DNA from: JAKFEE01 sp036675815
Lineage (GTDB): Bacteria > Pseudomonadota > Alphaproteobacteria > Rhodospirillales > Magnetospirillaceae
Direction: 5' to 3'
DNA: 16,535 bases
Assembly: GCA_036675815.1 (NCBI GenBank)
Contig: JAKFEE010000057.1
Coordinates: forward strand, 1 to 16,535
Shown here: positions 14,925 through 16,535 of the stretch, piece by piece
How positions within the stretch are numbered: position 1 is the first letter of the stretch
How the letters are laid out: every line of letters starts with the position of its first letter
Notes under the pieces: model-generated
Seen by the model: the letters and a program-made list of their open reading frames with translations, nothing else
Told to the model about the DNA's origin: nothing
Database searches by the model: none
Position numbers and translations under genes: made by a program

Positions 14925-15886
14925 TGGCAGATGACGCACCAGGCCTAATCGCCGACATCGGCGGCACCAATGCGCGATTTGCGCTGGTCGTCCCGGGCGA
15001 GGACCCCAAACATGCCCTGGTCCTGCCCTGTATCGACTATGCGGGCCCCGCCGAGGCGGCGCGCGCCTATCTGCATCGCGTGGCGCCCGGATGCCAGCCC
15101 GCCCGAGCCGCATTTGCGGTCGCTGGGCCGGTGGCCGGCGACCATGTCGCCATGACCAACCATCCTTGGCGTTTCTCGGCGCGCGAGGTGCGCGACCGGC
15201 TGGGCGCCGAGCATCTGGACGTGGTGAACGACTTCACCGCCGTCGCGCTGTCCGTGCCTAGGCTCAAGGCGCAGGACCTCGTCAACGTGGGCGGCGGCGC
15301 ACCGATCCCCGACATGCCGATTGCCGCCCTTGGGCCGGGGACGGGCCTGGGCATGTCGGGCCTGATACCGAGCTCCGGCGGTTTCACGGCCCTGGTCACC
15401 GAAGGCGGCCATGCCACCATGCCTGCCGCCGACGATCGCGAGAGCCAGGTTCTCGATTGGCTGCGCGGACTGTTCGACCATGTTTCGGCCGAGCGCGTGC
15501 TGTCGGGGCCGGGGCTGGTGAACCTGTATTCGGCTCTGTGCGAACTGGACGGCAAGGAGCCCGAGCCTATGCCACCCGATCAGGTGTCGAGCCAGGCCAT
15601 CGACGGCTCTTGCCCCATTTGCGCCGAGGCCCTGGCGATGTTCTTCGCCATGTTGGGCACCGTGGCCGGAAATTTTGCGCTGTCCCTCGGGGCGCGGCAG
15701 GGTGTCTACATCGCCGGCGGCATCGTTCCGCGACTGAAGGACGCATTTCTGCGCTCGCGCTTTCGCGATCGCTTCGAGGCCAAGGGGCGCTTTCGCCCCT
15801 ATTTGGCGGCGATCCCCATCCACCTGATCGTCCATCGCTATCCGGCCTTTCTCGGCCTCGCCGCTCTCGTGCAGCCGCCTCGGTAA
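14921..15886 (+). CDS. glk: Glucokinase (E. coli Glk type)
   Basis: ATP-dependent phosphorylation of glucose to glucose-6-phosphate in the cytosol. The 321-residue product has the same length as E. coli Glk and shows the phosphate-1 motif ADIGGTNARF (11-20), VAGPVAGD (67-74), VVNDFTAVAL (101-110) with catalytic Asp104, the GPGTGLG adenosine-phosphate loop (138-144), and EGGH (161-164) for glucose binding. The ATG at 14921 overlaps the otsA stop as ATGA, and a second in-frame ATG follows at once, so either could be used. The frame is open upstream to 14399, but that part is an out-of-register reading of otsA. The product is the acceptor substrate of OtsA, which explains the coupling. It is convergent with the next gene, with four bases between the stops. 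Confidence 0.95.
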   Translation: MMADDAPGLIADIGGTNARFALVVPGEDPKHALVLPCIDYAGPAEAARAYLHRVAPGCQPARAAFAVAGPVAGDHVAMTNHPWRFSAREVRDRLGAEHLDVVNDFTAVALSVPRLKAQDLVNVGGGAPIPDMPIAALGPGTGLGMSGLIPSSGGFTALVTEGGHATMPAADDRESQVLDWLRGLFDHVSAERVLSGPGLVNLYSALCELDGKEPEPMPPDQVSSQAIDGSCPICAEALAMFFAMLGTVAGNFALSLGARQGVYIAGGIVPRLKDAFLRSRFRDRFEAKGRFRPYLAAIPIHLIVHRYPAFLGLAALVQPPR

Positions 15887-15890
15887 GGGG

Positions 15891-16391
15891 TCAATGGCGC
15901 AGCGAACTGGACCGGCGTGCCAGCCGCCACAGCGTCAGCGGCATGGCTGCCGCTTCGTGTATCAGGCCGCGATAATACACGCCCGCCGTCGGCGATGCCG
16001 GGGCGCTACCGGCTGCGTCGGCTCCCAGCCGCCGAAATATGTAGAGCGCGCGCGGCAGATGATAGGCGTCGGAGACGATCAGCAGGCGCAGGCCGCGCCC
16101 GCCGCTCTCGAGCAGGCGCAGGCTGAAGGCGGCGTTCTCGAACGTGTTGCACGAACGCGTCTCCATGATCAGCTCGTCGGCCCTGACCCCTGCGTCGATG
16201 GCCAGGCGCCGCATCGCATCGGCCTCGCTGATCAAGCCGCGGCCGCCGCCGCTGAGCAGGAGGCAGGGAACCAGGCCGCGGCGGTGCAGTGTTACCGCGT
16301 GCGAGACCCGTCGGCGCAGCGAGGGCAGGGCCTCACCACGTGCGCCGACGGCGGCACCGAGGACGACGGCAATATCGAATGCTTGCGTCAT
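15891..16391 (-). CDS. DUF218/YdcF-like protein (ElyC/SanA/YdcF family)
   Basis: Single-domain member of the DUF218 (ElyC/SanA/YdcF) family, whose members are linked to cell-envelope functions or S-adenosylmethionine binding; the activity is not settled. The 166-residue product has the ordered family motifs VVLGAAV (9-15), LLLSGGG (44-50), SEADAMRRLA (55-64), ETRSCNTFENA (77-87) and SDAYHLPRA (107-115). It has no N-terminal membrane anchor, unlike SanA and ElyC, so it should be cytosolic. The ATG at 16389-16391 has only a weak ribosome binding site and lies 41 bases after the stop of the upstream minus-strand gene, so translation may depend on that gene. Its 3' end meets glk almost end to end. 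Confidence 0.85.
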   Translation of the reverse strand: MTQAFDIAVVLGAAVGARGEALPSLRRRVSHAVTLHRRGLVPCLLLSGGGRGLISEADAMRRLAIDAGVRADELIMETRSCNTFENAAFSLRLLESGGRGLRLLIVSDAYHLPRALYIFRRLGADAAGSAPASPTAGVYYRGLIHEAAAMPLTLWRLARRSSSLRH

Positions 16392-16432
16392 GGCGGCTCA
16401 TCATGGGGCCTTCGCAGGGCTCCGAATCCAGG

Positions 16433-16535
16433 TTAACGAGCCGGCAGGCCGAGGATTGAAGCGAGATAGCCAACGTCCCATCCGGCGAGCTTGCGCCTGA
16501 GCTTGAGGGATTTCTTGTCGGTGACGGCGCGAACC
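16433..16535 (-). CDS. C-terminal end of an unrecognised gene
   Basis: An open frame enters from the right edge on the minus strand and ends with TAA at 16433-16435. The 33 visible residues end KLAGWDVGYLASILGLPAR and are rich in lysine and arginine near the edge. The frame, the codon use and the short 41-base gap to the DUF218 gene support a real gene and a possible operon with it. The fragment is too short for a family assignment. Confidence 0.5.
   Translation of the reverse strand, partial: VRAVTDKKSLKLRRKLAGWDVGYLASILGLPAR

Noticed and set aside
1..16535. CRISPR array, tRNA, rRNA, insertion sequence or prophage signals
   Set aside because: No spaced direct-repeat array, cloverleaf, rRNA segment, transposase or integrase coding region was found on reading both strands.

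Overview
The window is GC-rich and densely coded, and looks like chromosomal DNA of an alphaproteobacterium, possibly Rhodospirillales. That placement is inferred from the protein styles (PepF, GlgC, an E. coli-type Glk, stand-alone PaaN) and the gene mix; no marker gene fixes it. There are 14 protein-coding genes, two of them cut by the window edges. I see no tRNA, rRNA, CRISPR array, insertion sequence or phage gene, and no gene-free stretch longer than about 210 bases.

Layout. Bases 1-3625 hold a divergent pair: an oligoendopeptidase F-type M3 metallopeptidase (minus strand, C-terminus off the left edge) and a long-chain acyl-CoA synthetase (plus strand). The ligase is followed by a rho-independent terminator and a repeat element made of a perfect 17-bp inverted repeat plus a 9-bp tandem repeat that triplicates the stop codon of the next gene. 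Bases 3837-7742 are a minus-strand phenylacetate catabolic operon read paaG-paaI-paaJ-paaK. A 203-bp divergent control region separates it from a plus-strand pair, a flavodoxin gene and paaN. A small gene of unknown function and glgC (both minus) follow. glgC is divergent from a plus-strand glgA-otsA-glk run. A DUF218/YdcF-like gene and the tail of an unrecognised gene, both minus, close the window.

How the genes work together. PaaK activates phenylacetate to its CoA thioester, PaaG isomerises the ring epoxide to the oxepin, PaaJ carries out the terminal thiolytic steps, and PaaI hydrolyses dead-end CoA esters. PaaN, an aldehyde dehydrogenase-fold protein, is a candidate for oxidising the semialdehyde formed on ring opening. 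The ring epoxidase (PaaABCDE), PaaF and PaaH are not in the window and must lie elsewhere if the pathway is complete. The second block is storage and compatible-solute metabolism: Glk makes glucose-6-phosphate, GlgC makes ADP-glucose, GlgA polymerises it, and OtsA joins nucleotide-activated glucose to glucose-6-phosphate to give trehalose-6-phosphate. No otsB, branching enzyme or phosphoglucomutase gene is present here.

Most of the window is ordinary metabolism. The points most worth a second look are the flavodoxin embedded in the paa locus with an exact 20-bp tandem duplication across its stop codon, the interleaved operator-like half-sites in the divergent paa region, and the repeat element at the paaK 3' end. 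I found no clear evidence of a wholly new system.
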